DNA of 64,000 nucleotides from Hibiscus mutabilis (Eukaryota > Streptophyta > Magnoliopsida > Malvales > Malvaceae). Below the pieces are notes generated by a model. That model saw only the letters and a program-made list of their open reading frames with translations, was not told where the DNA came from and ran no database searches. The stretch spans positions 34,736,508 through 34,800,507 of the forward strand of contig CM033718.1 in the NCBI GenBank assembly GCA_019671005.1, given 5' to 3'. Position numbers and translations under genes: made by a program. Shown in pieces: positions 1-10,904 of the stretch (position 1 is its first letter; each line of letters opens with the position of its first letter).

Positions 1-879
1 ACCCAATACCACTTTAATTATATATTCAGTCCATTTACATTTATTTAAAACCAAAAAAATAATAATTACATATTATTTCATAAGGCCCGTTTGGCCCAAA
101 ACCTAAAAACCCTAATCTGATAACTAAAAACCCTAATCCATTTTTGCTTCTTGCACAAACGTTTTACTATCATCAGATCATTCCAGATCTAATAGTCCAG
201 ATTAAGACCATTCGAGTGTCGCGTGATGTCCACGCGCGATGTTTCAGCTCTCACACTCGCGCGTGCGCCACATGCCCACCGATTTATTTCTCGGGTAACC
301 CTACGCGCATCCGTTGCTCTTCTTGTTTCATGTCCACGCTGGTAGAGATCCAACGGCCACCAGAGAGCCTTGCTCCCTAAGTAGCTTCTCCCTCTAGTCC
401 CCTCATGCTCTCGTTCAGCACGACATACAAGAGAGTACAAAGGACGGCGTTAGAGAAGGTCCGTCCAATGCTATGTTGCACCTTGTTCCCCTCCTCCCCA
501 TAAGCCGTTGATAACATGCAAAAATCAAGTGGGATTAAGGGACAAGCCAACAAATTTAGAAACGCACCAAAAAACCAAAAAACAACATAAGGCAGCCAAT
601 AGTAGAATTTCTAGGTTTTTATTAGTGTATTTATCAGGGTATATAAAAAAAGCACTAAACATGTGTAAAATGGGATTCATCAAATCGGGAATTTGGAAGC
701 AATAGAGAAAAAGTAACAACTTTCAGAGGTATTCCTCCTTTCTTTTCGTTTCAAATCATCATCACCACAACCACAAAAATTAAGGTTTTAGTTTTTCTAC
801 CTATGTGTCGTTTTGCCTTCCTCGCCGATGACAAGCCCATCGGCCTCTTCGAGTCCACGTAGGGTGAATCAGTGAAGAG
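1..879 (+). repeat. Degenerate LTR-like sequence related to the downstream Ogre-type LTR
   Basis: No credible gene. The order of landmarks mirrors the LTR that starts at 880: a 'gcccgtttggcccaaaa' stretch (about 83-99) followed by 'aaaccctaat', a GC-rich CGCG-containing block (220-320), 'gggattaaggg' (532-542), a TATA-like TATATAAAAA (641-650), and a T-rich 'gaggtatt' block (726-735). The same landmarks recur at about 1060-1085, 1190-1240, 1532-1543, 1589-1595 and 1702. I read it as an older, diverged LTR of a related family whose left part may lie outside the window. Small open frames here overlap one another on both strands and have no recognisable protein content. Confidence 0.45.
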
Positions 880-1766
880 TGTTGTCACTAAATTTTCACC
901 ATCTCTTCTTTTTTATTTATTTATTTATTCATTTATTTTGTTATTTAATTATTATTGTTAGTACTATTATTTAGCATATTAGTATTTAAAAACAAAACCC
1001 AAAAATAATAAAGAGTCCATTTAATATTAAATAAGATCCATGATACATAGCTAGCCCATTTGGCCCAAATAATAAAACCCTAGCTAACCCTTTTTTAATC
1101 CTATGTGTAGCCAAATATTAGCCATCGGATATAGGGCAAGGATCTAATGGCTCAAATTGAATCAAGGAGAAGAAGGGATGCCCTCCCCCACTTGCGTCGC
1201 AACGCGCGCCTCTTCCCCGAGCGCGTGTAGAGCACATACCTATAGTGCAATAGCCGAGCTGCTCAAATCCGACCCTCTAGGCGCTCCCGCTCCACCGATC
1301 GGTGGTCCCAAGCACAATGTAGGACCATCCCGATGCTGCTAGACAAGCACCGCCTGCCCTATCGTGATTTGTGCCGTGCTGTCGCAACTCCTCCGGTCGA
1401 ATCCATCCAACAATAAAAGAGAAAAGTCAACCATTAGAATATGGAAAAAATGGAAAATCAGCTACAAATCTGGGCAGATTGGAATCAAATGCAAAAGGAG
1501 CAACAAGTCAAATCTGAATCATGTAAATCAATGGGATTAAGGGGATTTGTTCTTTAATTTTCTTGTATTTTTGGCAGATAAAACCCGATATAAAGACTCC
1601 TATTTTTCACGTAACTACACACAATCATACACAAAAAATTGTATACAACATGGTATGTACTAGGATTTGAAGAAATAATAATATAAGCAAACAAGTTTTG
1701 AGGTATTATTTTCATATTTTTCTTTTTATTTTCGAATGCATATAAAAAGGGGATTTTGCTTACCTT
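880..1766 (+). repeat. Truncated 5' LTR, Ogre/Tat-type gypsy element (copy A)
   Basis: Begins TGTTGTCACTAAA and matches the start of the LTR at 11576 nearly continuously for about 890 bp. The shared stretch includes the T-rich tract, the 'aaaccctagctaacc' segment, the GC-rich CGCG block, a TATA box TATAAAG (1589-1595) and 'cgaatgcatataaaa'. Similarity stops at about 1766 ('cttaccttt'), where the 11576 copy continues for another 2.5 kb. The 3' two thirds of this LTR, the primer site and ORF1 are therefore missing; gag begins only 220 bp further on. This is a deletion derivative. The small open frame at 1157-1342 is not considered a gene. Confidence 0.75.
1589..1595 (+). promoter_or_regulatory. 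TATA box of Ogre-type LTR (copy A)
   Basis: TATAAAG lies within the LTR about 710 bp from its 5' end, followed by a pyrimidine/A-rich leader. The homologous position in the full LTR is 12282-12290. Assigned by position and motif only. Confidence 0.5.
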
Positions 1767-1985
1767 TCATATAATATATCTTTTGTCATCCAATAAAGGC
1801 TACTTCTAGAGCAATACCTTAATGGAATTGATGGCCCTTCGCTTGCTTTCATGCATTTGCCTTTTTTTATTGTTGTTTGCAATTATTTTTTGACCATAAG
1901 AAACTAATTTAAATAAATCACATGACAGAATTTCCAAAATAAAAAAACTTCCCACAAATACAGTACTGGTTCCTAGTCCAGAGCA

Positions 1986-2915
1986 ATGGCCATGGAAGAT
2001 AGATTGACAACTCTAGAAATAAGCCATAAGGGCACCCAAGATAGACTCGATAAAATGGAGAAAGAATTGAAGGAAGAAATTACACGAGCCCAAAGAAACA
2101 TTGTCAGCCAGATAGCAGCTATGTTGGGTTTCAAATACCTAGAAAGAGGAAAAATGGTTCTATACTTGCGTGGCAGAAACCTCAGCTCATATTCCAACAA
2201 GGTCTAGGATAAATCATGGGGAGAACTAAGGCATTGAGGTTCTTAATTAGTCAGCCGACAAAATGAATAAAAGACTAGAAGATCACTTTGATAGGCTCGA
2301 AGAGATCATCAGAGCCCTACGAGAAAAAAATGTCTATGGTGGTGAAGACGCTAGAGATCTAAGTTTAGTGTCTGACTTGGTGGTTCCTCCAAAATTCAAA
2401 ACTCCCGACTTTGAGAAGTATGGTGGGACCACTTGCCCTTCGGCACACTTGACCACGTACTGCCAAAAAATGTCACCACACTTAGGAAATAAGAAACCAT
2501 TAATCCATTGTTTCCATGATAGTCTATCGGGGTCTTCTACCCGATGGTATACCCAATTGAGTCGGGTCAACATACGAACTTGGAGAGATCTGTCGAGAGC
2601 TTTCCTCGAACAATATAAGCATGTGACAGATATGGTCCCAAGTAGGATCGTACTGCAAGATATGGAACAAAGGCACGACGAGAGCTTTTGCCAGTATGCC
2701 CAAAGATGGCAAGATGTGGCAGCCCAAGTTCAACCTTCACTATTAGAAACGAGGTTACTCCAATGTTTGTGGAAACCTTAAATGGTACCTTCTACAACCA
2801 TATGTTAAACCATGCCACCAAAGGTTTTGCAGACATGGTCACGAACGAGGAGTTGATATTAGCGGCCATCAAAAGTGGGAGACTCGAAGAGGGAGAGTAT
2901 GATGAGCGCCTATAA
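1986..2915 (+). pseudogene. Ty3/gypsy (Ogre/Tat-like) gag remnant
   Basis: The first open part (1986-2207) encodes a charged coiled-coil N-terminus beginning MAMEDRLTTLE. After a stop and frame change the retrotransposon gag domain follows at 2263-2781 (MNKRLEDHFDRLEEII..., PPKFKTPDFEKYGGTTCP..., HCFHDSLSGSSTRWYTQL...). This is the capsid-like fold typical of gypsy Gag proteins, with the conserved W-Y and F-x-QY patterns. Near 2755 the frame shifts again, and the capsid continues as MFVETLNGTFYNHML...EELILAAIKSGRLEEG up to 2915. No zinc knuckle is left. The N-terminal coiled coil is a diverged relative of the one at 18231, which shows the two copies belong to one family. At least two frameshifts make it non-functional. 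Confidence 0.8.
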
Positions 2916-4742
2916 CTTGAAATACTCGAGCTTGGCTAGACTTTATACCTTCCTGGAATAATGCTTCACGGCTGGATAATAGAGGATTTTCCCGAACATT
3001 GTTGGGGTCATACCTAGAATCAACCCTTTTGCTTTTGCCCGCGAGCTTTAAAAATCTTTTGTAAGGGCTTCTATGTTAATCTACTTGTTTAAAGATGCAT
3101 TTTCTTTATTTTCTCAAGTGGCAAACATTTCATTTTTCTTTCCACTTTCCATTAGAATACATATTATTTGCAGAGCCCATATTATTGATTGTATGAATGA
3201 TTATTGGATCTAATCCCGAGATAGAGGGATAATAAAGTGTGTTCATGATTAGTGGGAAATCCCATATACAAAAATTTTGAGTGATTTTCCTCTCAGACAT
3301 TGTTGGTAAGGACTTTGAATAAAGTGACTACTCTAAAACATCAACCAACTGAAGACTGCTTCTCTTCAATGATGTTTGTGTATGAAATGACAATTGGCAT
3401 TCCTTCATTTCCCTTCACGAATAAGAAAATGAAAAATCTATTATTGTCCCCCTTTGAGCCGGAACTTTTCTTGTGATTAAACCCTAACCAAGGATCACTC
3501 CCCATACTAGGGGGCAAAGAGGATGAAAAGATATTTACAGATAGAGAAAAAATGCCATATCGAGTTGAATGTCCTAAACTGAAGATGAAAAGGACACAGA
3601 AAAATGGAAAAAAGGAAAAAGAAGAAAAGAGAAAAAAAGAAATGAAAGTGGGAATACAAAGGAATTTGAAACAAGAGGAAAAAAATGTACGAAATCCTTC
3701 AAATGAGGCATGTGCTAGAAAAGGAAATAAACTCTAGGGTGAAAACCCAAAATGGGTAGTCTAGAAAGATCCAAAGAAGAAGAACAGAGATTTCATCAAG
3801 AAAGATTGATCCTTGGGTTAATTACCCTTAAAACATGTATTTGAGCCTATATATCCTTTTTGGCAACCCGAGCCTAGCCTACATTACAAGCATTTAAAGA
3901 CCATTTGGATCACACATGAATACTTGAGAAAAAGAGTTTGTCTTCAGAACACATTCCGCCTAATTGAGTTAAACTTTCTTCAGAGACCTCAAAACTTCTA
4001 ATGTTTGATTGAGATTAGAAAAGTGGGAAATTTGAATTTAGGGAGCGGATGAGTAAAGAGAGCCATCTAAAAGTGGGGGGCTACCCGGTTGGTGGATTTA
4101 TGAATCATTCATACTATGAATTTTGGGGCATCTGGCTTTGCTCTTTTCCATGTTTTCCATGACTTCTTCCTTTAAATTATTATTTCTACCATTTTCATGC
4201 ATCTTACAAGAAGGCTGACATAGATTCATAAAAAATAAAAGCTTTCTTAATATTTATCTCAACCGTAGGGAATTAGGAATGAATGTTTTCCATCGCTTCA
4301 GGAAATAATGAATTGGCCGACATTTGAACCTCAGTTCGAACGGGGGCATCACCTTGCATGAGAAGGTAAAAAAACACATGTGTTAAAGAGTTTTAAGTGG
4401 ACTGTGTTGTTGAGCAAGATCTGCACATAAGATGTAAGATCCCAAAAGCATGAAAAGGGGATAGAATTGTGCCTAGTGGACAAACTGCACCACCAATTGG
4501 GGAAATTAATGTTGACCAAAGATTCAAGATCCCTAAATCTGATAGGAGCGAGGGGAAGAGATTAAAGAGCCAAGCATCATTCAAAGACATTCAAGGTGGA
4601 AATAAGCTTTGCTGCGAAGATCTTTATGTAAGCAATTCAAAATACCCTGAAGGGGCAAAATTTTGGAAGCCCACAGGAAATGCTAACTGAAGTAGCATGA
4701 TTGTTGAACCCTCTCCTATGATAATAAGAACAATTTTGTAGC
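2916..4742 (+). other. Non-coding remainder of Ogre-type copy A (post-gag spacer)
   Basis: No protease, reverse transcriptase, RNase H or integrase is visible. Segments at about 3015-3080 ('cttttgc...cgcgagc', 'ttttgtaagggcttctat') and 3180-3230 ('gtatgaatgattat', 'ctaatcccgag') are homologous to 19100-19170 and 19330-19380 in copy B, so this is a shared internal region. In Ogre elements an intron lies between gag-pro and RT, and this stretch may correspond to it (inference). A purine-rich stretch at 3552-3737 is low-complexity A/G sequence whose open frame (61 residues, mostly K/E) I do not treat as a gene. The sequence resumes at 10539 after the nested element. Confidence 0.5.
4738..4742 (+). 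repeat. Left target-site duplication of nested Athila-like element
   Basis: GTAGC immediately left of the LTR start TGATAAGTG. The partner at 10539-10543 reads GTGGC, 4 of 5 identical. This fits a retroviral-type integrase insertion with one later mutation. Confidence 0.7.
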
Positions 4743-6259
4743 TGATAAGTGTTCAAAAGTACTATTTTTATTACCCTTTTTACTCATATTATTGTTAGAC
4801 TTAAGCTCATATTAGTTGCATAATTAGTTATTCATGCATTAATTCATGTTTCTTTCCACTGTTGAGCTTGATTACATAACTTGGTGATTTTTGTGGAAAA
4901 AGATGCTGCTTTGGTGTGTTTTTGTGTGTGTATGTGCAGGATCACTTGCCAAAGCAATGTCGAGCTAGTTGCCAGGGCAATGCATGAAGGATATGCCGAG
5001 CTAGTTGCCAGGGCAATGCATGAAGGAGACGCCGAGCTAGTTGCCATGGCAATTGTCGACAAAAAGAAAATGCAATAGAGATGTCGAAATTGATGACTAG
5101 ACAAGCCCAAGATGACGTGGAGCAAAGCCCAAACCCAAAGGAATTTGATTTCCATGCAGAGATTAAAGAAGAATTAAATTCCAAGAAGATAGGAGAAGTT
5201 CTAGTAGGAATACAATTTAATTCCAACTTAAACTCCTCCTGAAAGAATGACTTTGGCCTAGCCCTATAAATAAGAAGGAGATTTCGACAATTCCATAGAG
5301 AGCAAGAGGAGAGGATTTTCGACAACTCCAAAGGGCAAGAAGGAAGATATTTCGACAAGATAACAAGGAGGGAGAGAGTTCGATTTCTTCTTCTTCTTTG
5401 CTTCCATTAGATTCATGGTTTGGGGATTATTCTTTGTATATCTTTTGAACCCAACCATGAACTAACTTGATTGGTTGGGGTTATTGTGTTTTGTTGTTGT
5501 GAAAAACAATTGGATTTTGTTTAGGTAATAAGAGTTTGCACTTTTCTATTCAAGGTTTACTCATTCTTGGCTTTTATTCTTGTTTGCGAGTGAATTGGGA
5601 GAGGATCTCGTAACTTCATCTATTTATCTAATATCGGGAGAGTTAGATTCAAGAAACAAATGAGTATGGTCTTTATTCAATCTGTTGATGGTGAAGATTA
5701 ATCCGGCTTAGGAATAAGTTAAGGATTTCAACGGCTAAGAGGAGCGCAAGATTGGTTGTTGTTCACCCTTGATTCACGCAGGGATGTATTATCAAGGTAT
5801 GCACAAGTAGCTAGAGTTTCGACTTAGGGATAAGAAGAAACCATTGAAGAACGCTCTGCCGAACCTTGAAGTTGCTGCCCAGATGCCCAAGTAGTTGCCC
5901 AACTAGTTGCCCAGGCAACCATCGATTAGTTGCCAAGGCAACCCCGTTGTGCAAGTTGCCACAGCAACTGAGTTGCCCGTGCACTCTTTTACCAAAACGA
6001 TCCAATCGGCTATCACACCTCAACTCACGATAACCTGGCCTATCTTTCTCTTTTTCTTTCATCTATTCTTTTAGTTTATTGCTTTTACTTTTCTCGTTAA
6101 TTAAAACCTCTATTATCAATTGTGTTTTTAATTTAGTGCAGTAACTTAAGCAAAGTGGCCCAAACCAATCCCTGTGGAGACGATACTCGATACTCATATC
6201 ACTTTATTACTTGCGACGTGTATACTTGCACATTTGCGTAGCACTTATCACACGTAACA
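4743..6259 (+). repeat. 5' LTR of non-autonomous Athila-like gypsy element (copy C)
   Basis: 1517 bp, starting TGATAAGTGTTC and ending CACTTATCACACGTAACA, so the terminal nonamers TGATAAGTG/CACTTATCA are inverted near the ends. Against the 3' LTR at 9018-10538 I count roughly 30 substitutions plus a few short indels, about 98% identity, which suggests a fairly recent insertion. It carries TATAAATA at 5265-5272. A 36-bp tandem unit (about 4965-5052, three copies) contains the palindrome TTGCC..GGCAA, and three more copies of that palindrome lie at 5907-5967. Apparent long minus-strand frames here (4844-5358) are by-products of the repeats. Confidence 0.92.
5265..5272 (+). promoter_or_regulatory. 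LTR TATA box (copy C)
   Basis: TATAAATA in the context CCCTATAAATAAG about 520 bp into the LTR. The identical motif is at 9540-9547 in the 3' LTR. It is followed by a purine-rich leader, as expected for the R region. Confidence 0.6.
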
Positions 6260-6265
6260 AGTTTT

Positions 6266-6283
6266 TGGCGCCGTTGCCGGGGA
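6266..6283 (+). other. Primer binding site, complementary to tRNA-Asp
   Basis: TGGCGCCGTTGCCGGGGA begins six bases after the 5' LTR. Its complement ends ...CGGCGCCA, the 3' end of plant tRNA-Asp as I know it. Athila-clade gypsy elements characteristically use this primer, which supports the element's placement. Confidence 0.88.
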
Positions 6284-6401
6284 TTGGCAATTGGTGTTAG
6301 TTGTTTTTGTTATTGCATTTTTTCTATTAGTTTTGCTAACTTTTCTTTTTGTTTGTTTTATCAAAAAAATTTAGGTGCGCTACAAGTTAAGGGACATCAA
6401 C

Positions 6402-7102
6402 ATGTCGGGAAATAAAAGCCGATCTATTCGAGAGATGATGTTGGAAGATATGAATCAATCCAATCAAGAGTTTCTTGCACCCTTTGATGATTGCCTATAC
6501 CAACCGAGAAAAGCCCAAAGAACTTATACCGTGGAAAAATCTTGTGCTATGTGTGGAGAACATCATGTGTTTGAAAATTGCCCTCACATTTTCGGTGCAT
6601 ATAACTACATGGAGGACCATAGAGGGAACCAGCAGCAAAATTCTTCATGGTATGGTCAACAAGCTCAAAATTTTTTTTACCATAACAATTTTGCCGCAGC
6701 AACAGATATGTCATGGCAATGTAGTCCTTTTCAAGAGCATTCCAATTCCTTGGAGGAAACGTTACTAGCTTCCTTGGCTAGACTTGACGGATCAATTGAA
6801 GAGATTCGAGAACTATCAAAATCTATAGATACAAGGATAGCTCAGTGGGATGCAACCTTAGGGGATTCAGAAGATCAATTGGGGGATCCACATATGTCAT
6901 GGATAACATGCACCAAAAATTCATTCCTAGGGATATTGACGTCCCAAGGCGAGAGGATAAGGAGCAATACAAAGAAATCTCTCCGATGTGTGAGGAACAA
7001 CTAGAACCTCAAAGTCAAGAGGATGCCAATGAGAGAGACTGCCCAACACATGATGAGCTTGAACAACAAATTGCCTCGGCAATGATTGAGGAGCCTGAAT
7101 AG
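6402..7102 (+). pseudogene. Athila-like gag fragment with zinc knuckle
   Basis: Translation from ATG 6402 (MSGNKSRSIREMMLEDMNQ) gives a Gag-type protein. It has a CX2CX3HX4C knuckle (CAMCGEHHVFENC) near residue 47, the spacing seen in Athila-type Gag. A Q/N-rich segment and a short coiled coil (SLEETLLASLARLDGSIEEIRE) follow. The frame is lost at about 6880 and continues in another frame (6845-7102) as an acidic E/Q-rich tail to a stop at 7100-7102. The capsid part normally upstream is absent, so this is a 5'-deleted gag. The upstream open codons (from 6375) have no ATG and are untranslated leader. Confidence 0.75.
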
Positions 7103-7189
7103 AGCAATGCCGCGACAACACTCGGTGAAGCTGAGAACAACAATACTACAGCAAATTCTGAGGAACCTGATGCCCAGAAAGTTACAACG

Positions 7190-7786
7190 TTGATGTTGAA
7201 GCAGGAATGTGTAGATTGCTCTCATCTACAATTGCCACGACAATTACACGACCACATACAAGATCAACGAGATGATAATACTTTGCCAATGGAATATGAG
7301 CAGGTAATATTTGAACCTTTTGAAATCTTTAAAAACTCACCTCGTCCGTTGCAGGTATGTCTTGAGGAACCGAGGTTGGAAGATTTGAAGCCATCGAAAT
7401 CTCTACTGATGGAGATGTTTGAGAGGCCAAAAGAAAAAGGTGTTTGGATTCATAAAGCTCTTCAGAAAATTGATTCTTCCCTTGACTTAAAGCAAAATTT
7501 GACAACTGATTGCCACGGCAATTGGCTTGAGCAGCAATTGCCACGACAACAAAGGCTACATCCAACCATGATAGAAGTCGACAAGAATGAGGTAATTGAA
7601 TGGTTGAGAATGGATATAATTTTTCCTATTAATATATTTGTGCCTTCAGGAATAGTAGCAAGGTGGAGAGTATACATGGACTACAAGCGAACAAAGAAGA
7701 AAGACACCTCCACCATGGTAATGCAAAAGGGAGTAGCTGGGAGCACATTGGCCCAACTCTTTTTGGGCAATATTGTCACCCGATAG
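7190..7786 (+). pseudogene. Residual pol: truncated reverse transcriptase segment
   Basis: The open frame contains an acidic, Q/P-rich spacer. At about 7570-7710 it has a segment matching the start of gypsy reverse transcriptase: DKNEVIEWLRMDIIFPI, then VARWRVYMDYKRTKKKD, equivalent to the usual '...VCIDYRKLNKATRKD'. The stretch that normally lies between these blocks is deleted, and the palm (YxDD), RNase H and integrase domains are all missing. Translation afterwards (7787-8086) is broken and unrecognisable. The element could not encode its own replication proteins. Four copies of the TTGCC..CAA palindrome fall at 7071, 7232, 7510 and 7538, encoding LPRQ-like strings. Confidence 0.7.
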
Positions 7787-8546
7787 AGGGTACGGATGGA
7801 CTATAAGAAGTATCAGAAACGACTCTCCTCAAGTTTTCTCAGATATGCAGTAACATTAGAAGTGTTTCCAGGTTTTCTTTTCCACAACAAGACTCACAAC
7901 CACCATGCTAAGGAAATTCACTGCCGACTACTTGCCACAGCAACCACAACAGAAACTGGTGATGCCCAGGCAACAACAATGGCTTCGGCAACTACTGATG
8001 CCCATGCAAGTGAACCTGCATCGGCAAACATGGATCAAATCAAAGCAATGCTATTCACGCGGCACCAGCATTCAACCACCGACTGAAAAATGAATCAAGC
8101 AAACGGCACGAAGGAAACTTATCACTCGAGGTGACGACCTCTTCGACTAACTCATTTCATTTAGTTTCTTTTAAATTTTGTTTCACTCTTACATGCATTG
8201 AGGACAATGCTTCTCTCGAGTTTGGGGGGGTGTTGGTTTCTAGTTAGTTTCATGTTTAGTTGCATTCATCTTTAGCAATCACATATAGGTTGCATATGTT
8301 ACTTGACATGCCTTTAATTGGATTTAATTGCTTAAGACTTGTTGAATATCAAATGATGAATTTTTGTCACTGCACTTAATTGAAATAACCTTTAATTTTA
8401 GGATTGCATGAAAAGAACTTAGAATTTTACTATGATGCTGAATTTTTTTAACATGGTTGTGGGTTGTTGATTGAAAGAAACTTAGTGAACTTAGGTTGCT
8501 TAAAATTTGGGTAAATTTAAAACTGAAAATTAAAAGTTAATTTCTT
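7787..8546 (+). other. Non-coding 3' internal region of copy C
   Basis: No recognisable coding capacity. Q/T/A-rich open frames at 7796-8093 are overlapping and low-complexity. A second TTGG-G purine tract ('agtttgggggggtg', about 8220) resembles a spare polypurine tract. The rest is AT-rich 3' untranslated sequence. Confidence 0.5.
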
Positions 8547-8729
8547 GCTAGAGGTGCCCAAAACTGGCTCTAGTAGTAAATGCACTTTCTTGCTAGAGGT
8601 GCCCGAAACTGGCTCTAATAGTTAATGCACATTAAAGAATCGCTAGAGGTGCCCGAAATTGGCTCTAGTCGACTAAAATAAAATGAGAAATTGCTTACTT
8701 TACTAGAGGTGCCCGAAATTGGCTCTAGT
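8547..8729 (+). repeat. Four hairpin-forming direct repeats in the 3' region of copy C
   Basis: Copies start at 8547, 8592, 8642 and 8702 (spacing 45, 50, 60). Each is about 28 bp with core CTAGAGGTGCCC, then AACTGG or AATTGG, then CTCTAG. The ends CTAGAG/CTCTAG are perfect inverted repeats in copies 1, 3 and 4, and copy 2 has one change. Each unit can fold into a small stem-loop. They sit between the coding remnant and the polypurine tract, where gypsy elements often carry tandem repeats. Confidence 0.85.
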
Positions 8730-9005
8730 GAAAATTAAAATAAATGCCCCAGTAATTAAATTGATAAAAGCCTACTGTTCACATAGAATCTTGAAAATCA
8801 ACTTGTACACAACTACGCACACACATTGTCACGAGCACTATAGTTTGGTTCCGGGTAATTTTTGTGTTATCCGAAAAATTAAAAGGTGATCATACTTTGT
8901 GCCACGGTTCCGAGGTTTGAATTCAAGTTTGAAGCATGTCTTTGATGATTAAAGTCTTGGCAGGTAATTGTTAGTTTGCATTGCTTGAGGACAAGCAATA
9001 GTTCA

Positions 9006-9017
9006 AGTTTGGGGGCG
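9006..9017 (+). other. Polypurine tract of copy C
   Basis: 'agtttgggggcg' directly precedes the 3' LTR start TGATAAGTG at 9018, the position expected for plus-strand priming. Confidence 0.6.
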
Positions 9018-10538
9018 TGATAAGTGTTCAAAAGTACTATTTTTATTACCCTTTTTACTCATATTATTGTTAGACTTAAGCTCATATTAGTTGCATAATT
9101 AGTTATTCATGCATTAATTCATGTTTCTTTCCACTGTTGAGCTTGATTACATAACTTGGTGATTTTTGTGGAAAAAGATGCTGCTTTGGTGTGCTTTTGT
9201 GTGTGTATGTGCAGGATCACTTGCCAAAGCAATGCCGAGCTAGTTGCCAGGGCAATGCATAAAGGATATGTCGAGCTAGTTGCCAGGGCAATGCATGAAG
9301 GAGACGTCGAGCCAGTTGCCATGGCAATTGTCGACAAAAAGAAAATGCAATAGGGATGTCGAAATTGATGACTAGACAAGCCCAAGATGACGTGGAGCAA
9401 AGCCCAAACCCAAAGGAATTTGATTTCCATGCAGAGATTAAAGAAGAATTAAATTCCAAGAAGATAGGAGAAGTTCTAGTAGGAATACAATTTAATTCCA
9501 ACTTAAACTCCTCCTCAAAGAAGGACTTTGGCCTAGCCCTATAAATAAGAAGGAGATTTTGACAATTCCATAGAGAGCAAGAGGAGAGGATTTTCGACAA
9601 CTCCAAAGGGCAAGAAGGAAGAGATTTCGACAAGATAACAAGGAGGGAGAGAGTTCGATTTCTTCTTCTTCTTCTTTGCTTCCATTAGATTCATGGTTTG
9701 GGGATTATTCTTTGTATATCTTTTGAACCCAACCATGAACTAACTTGATCGGTTGGGGTTATTGTGTTTTGTTGTTGTGAAAAACAATTGGATTTTGTTT
9801 AGGTAATAAGAGTTTGCACTTTTCTATTCAAGGTTTACTCATTCTTGGTTTTTATTCTTGTTTGCGAGTGAATTGGGAGAGGATCTCGTAACTTCATCTA
9901 TTTATCTAATATCGGGAGAGTTAGATTCAAGAAACGAATGAGTATGGTCTTTATTCAATCTATTGATGGTGAATTTTAATCCGGCTTAGGAATAAGTTAA
10001 GGATTTCATCGGCTAAGAGGAGCGCAAGATTGGTTGTTGTTCACCCTTGATTCACGCAGGGATGTATTATCAAGGCATGCACAAGTAGCTAGAGTTTCAA
10101 CTTAGGGATAAGAAGAAACCATTGAAAAACGCTCTGCCGAACCTTGAAGTTTCTGCCCAGACGCCCAAGTAGTTGCCCAACTAGTTGCCCAAGCAACCAT
10201 CGATTAGTTGCCAAGGCAACCCCGTTGTGCAAGTTGCCACGGCAACTAAGTTGCCCGTGCACTCTTTTACCAAAACGATCCAATCGGCTATCACACCTCA
10301 ACTCACGATAACCTGGCCTATCTTTCTCTTTTTCTTTCATCTATTCTTTTAGTTTATTGCTTTTACTTTTCTCGTTAATTAAAACCTCTATTATCAATTG
10401 TGTTTTTATTTTCAGTGCAGTAACTTAAGCAAAGTGGCCCAAACCAATCCCTGTGGAGACGATACTCGATACTCATATCACTTTATTACTTGCGACGGGT
10501 ATACTTGCACATTTGCGTAGCACTTATCACACGTAACA
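9018..10538 (+). repeat. 3' LTR of Athila-like element (copy C)
   Basis: 1521 bp, aligning end to end with 4743-6259. It has the same TATAAATA (9540-9547), the same 36-bp repeats (about 9240-9327) and palindromes (9221, 9244, 9280, 9316; 10185, 10208, 10234). It ends ...CACGTAACA and is followed by GTGGC. A three-base expansion of a TTC run (about 9660-9672) and an indel near 10413 are the main length differences from the 5' LTR. Confidence 0.92.
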
Positions 10539-10904
10539 GTGGCTATGTGTGTATTCATCCAAATTACAAGAAAATACGGATTCCACTCCTTTAAGGCTAA
10601 AAGAGTGTTGAAGTATATGAGGACAGAGGGACAGTCCTTAAAGGCAGAAATACAAGATAACTAGATTGAGTGAGCAAATATGCAAAGATCAGATGTTTTC
10701 CATGAAATACGGTGGTATGGCATGACCGTCTATATGGGCTGAGCGGGCAAATGTGCAACGTGTAAAGGGAAAACCCCAAGGAAAAAATTAGTTCCGATAA
10801 AAAGAATTTAAAAAGAAAATGAGAATATGCATGCATTCATGTGTTAGGCATCCCTAGGGTCATGCTCATCATAATCATGCATTTGTTAAATTTTGTCAGG
10901 TCTG
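10539..10904 (+). other. Copy A internal sequence resuming after the nested element
   Basis: Begins with the right target duplication GTGGC (10539-10543). Contains no recognisable gene. AG-rich stretches and short frames on both strands only. Confidence 0.5.

Noticed and set aside
4844..5358. Overlapping minus-strand frames of 103 and 138 residues, repeated at 9119-9633
   Set aside because: They fall entirely in the LTRs of copy C, arise from the 36-bp repeats and palindromes, and have no known domain; their similarity to each other is only LTR identity.
8547..8729. CRISPR-like appearance (regular repeats with spacers)
   Set aside because: Only four copies with uneven spacing inside a eukaryotic retrotransposon and no cas genes; it is a retroelement 3' repeat.
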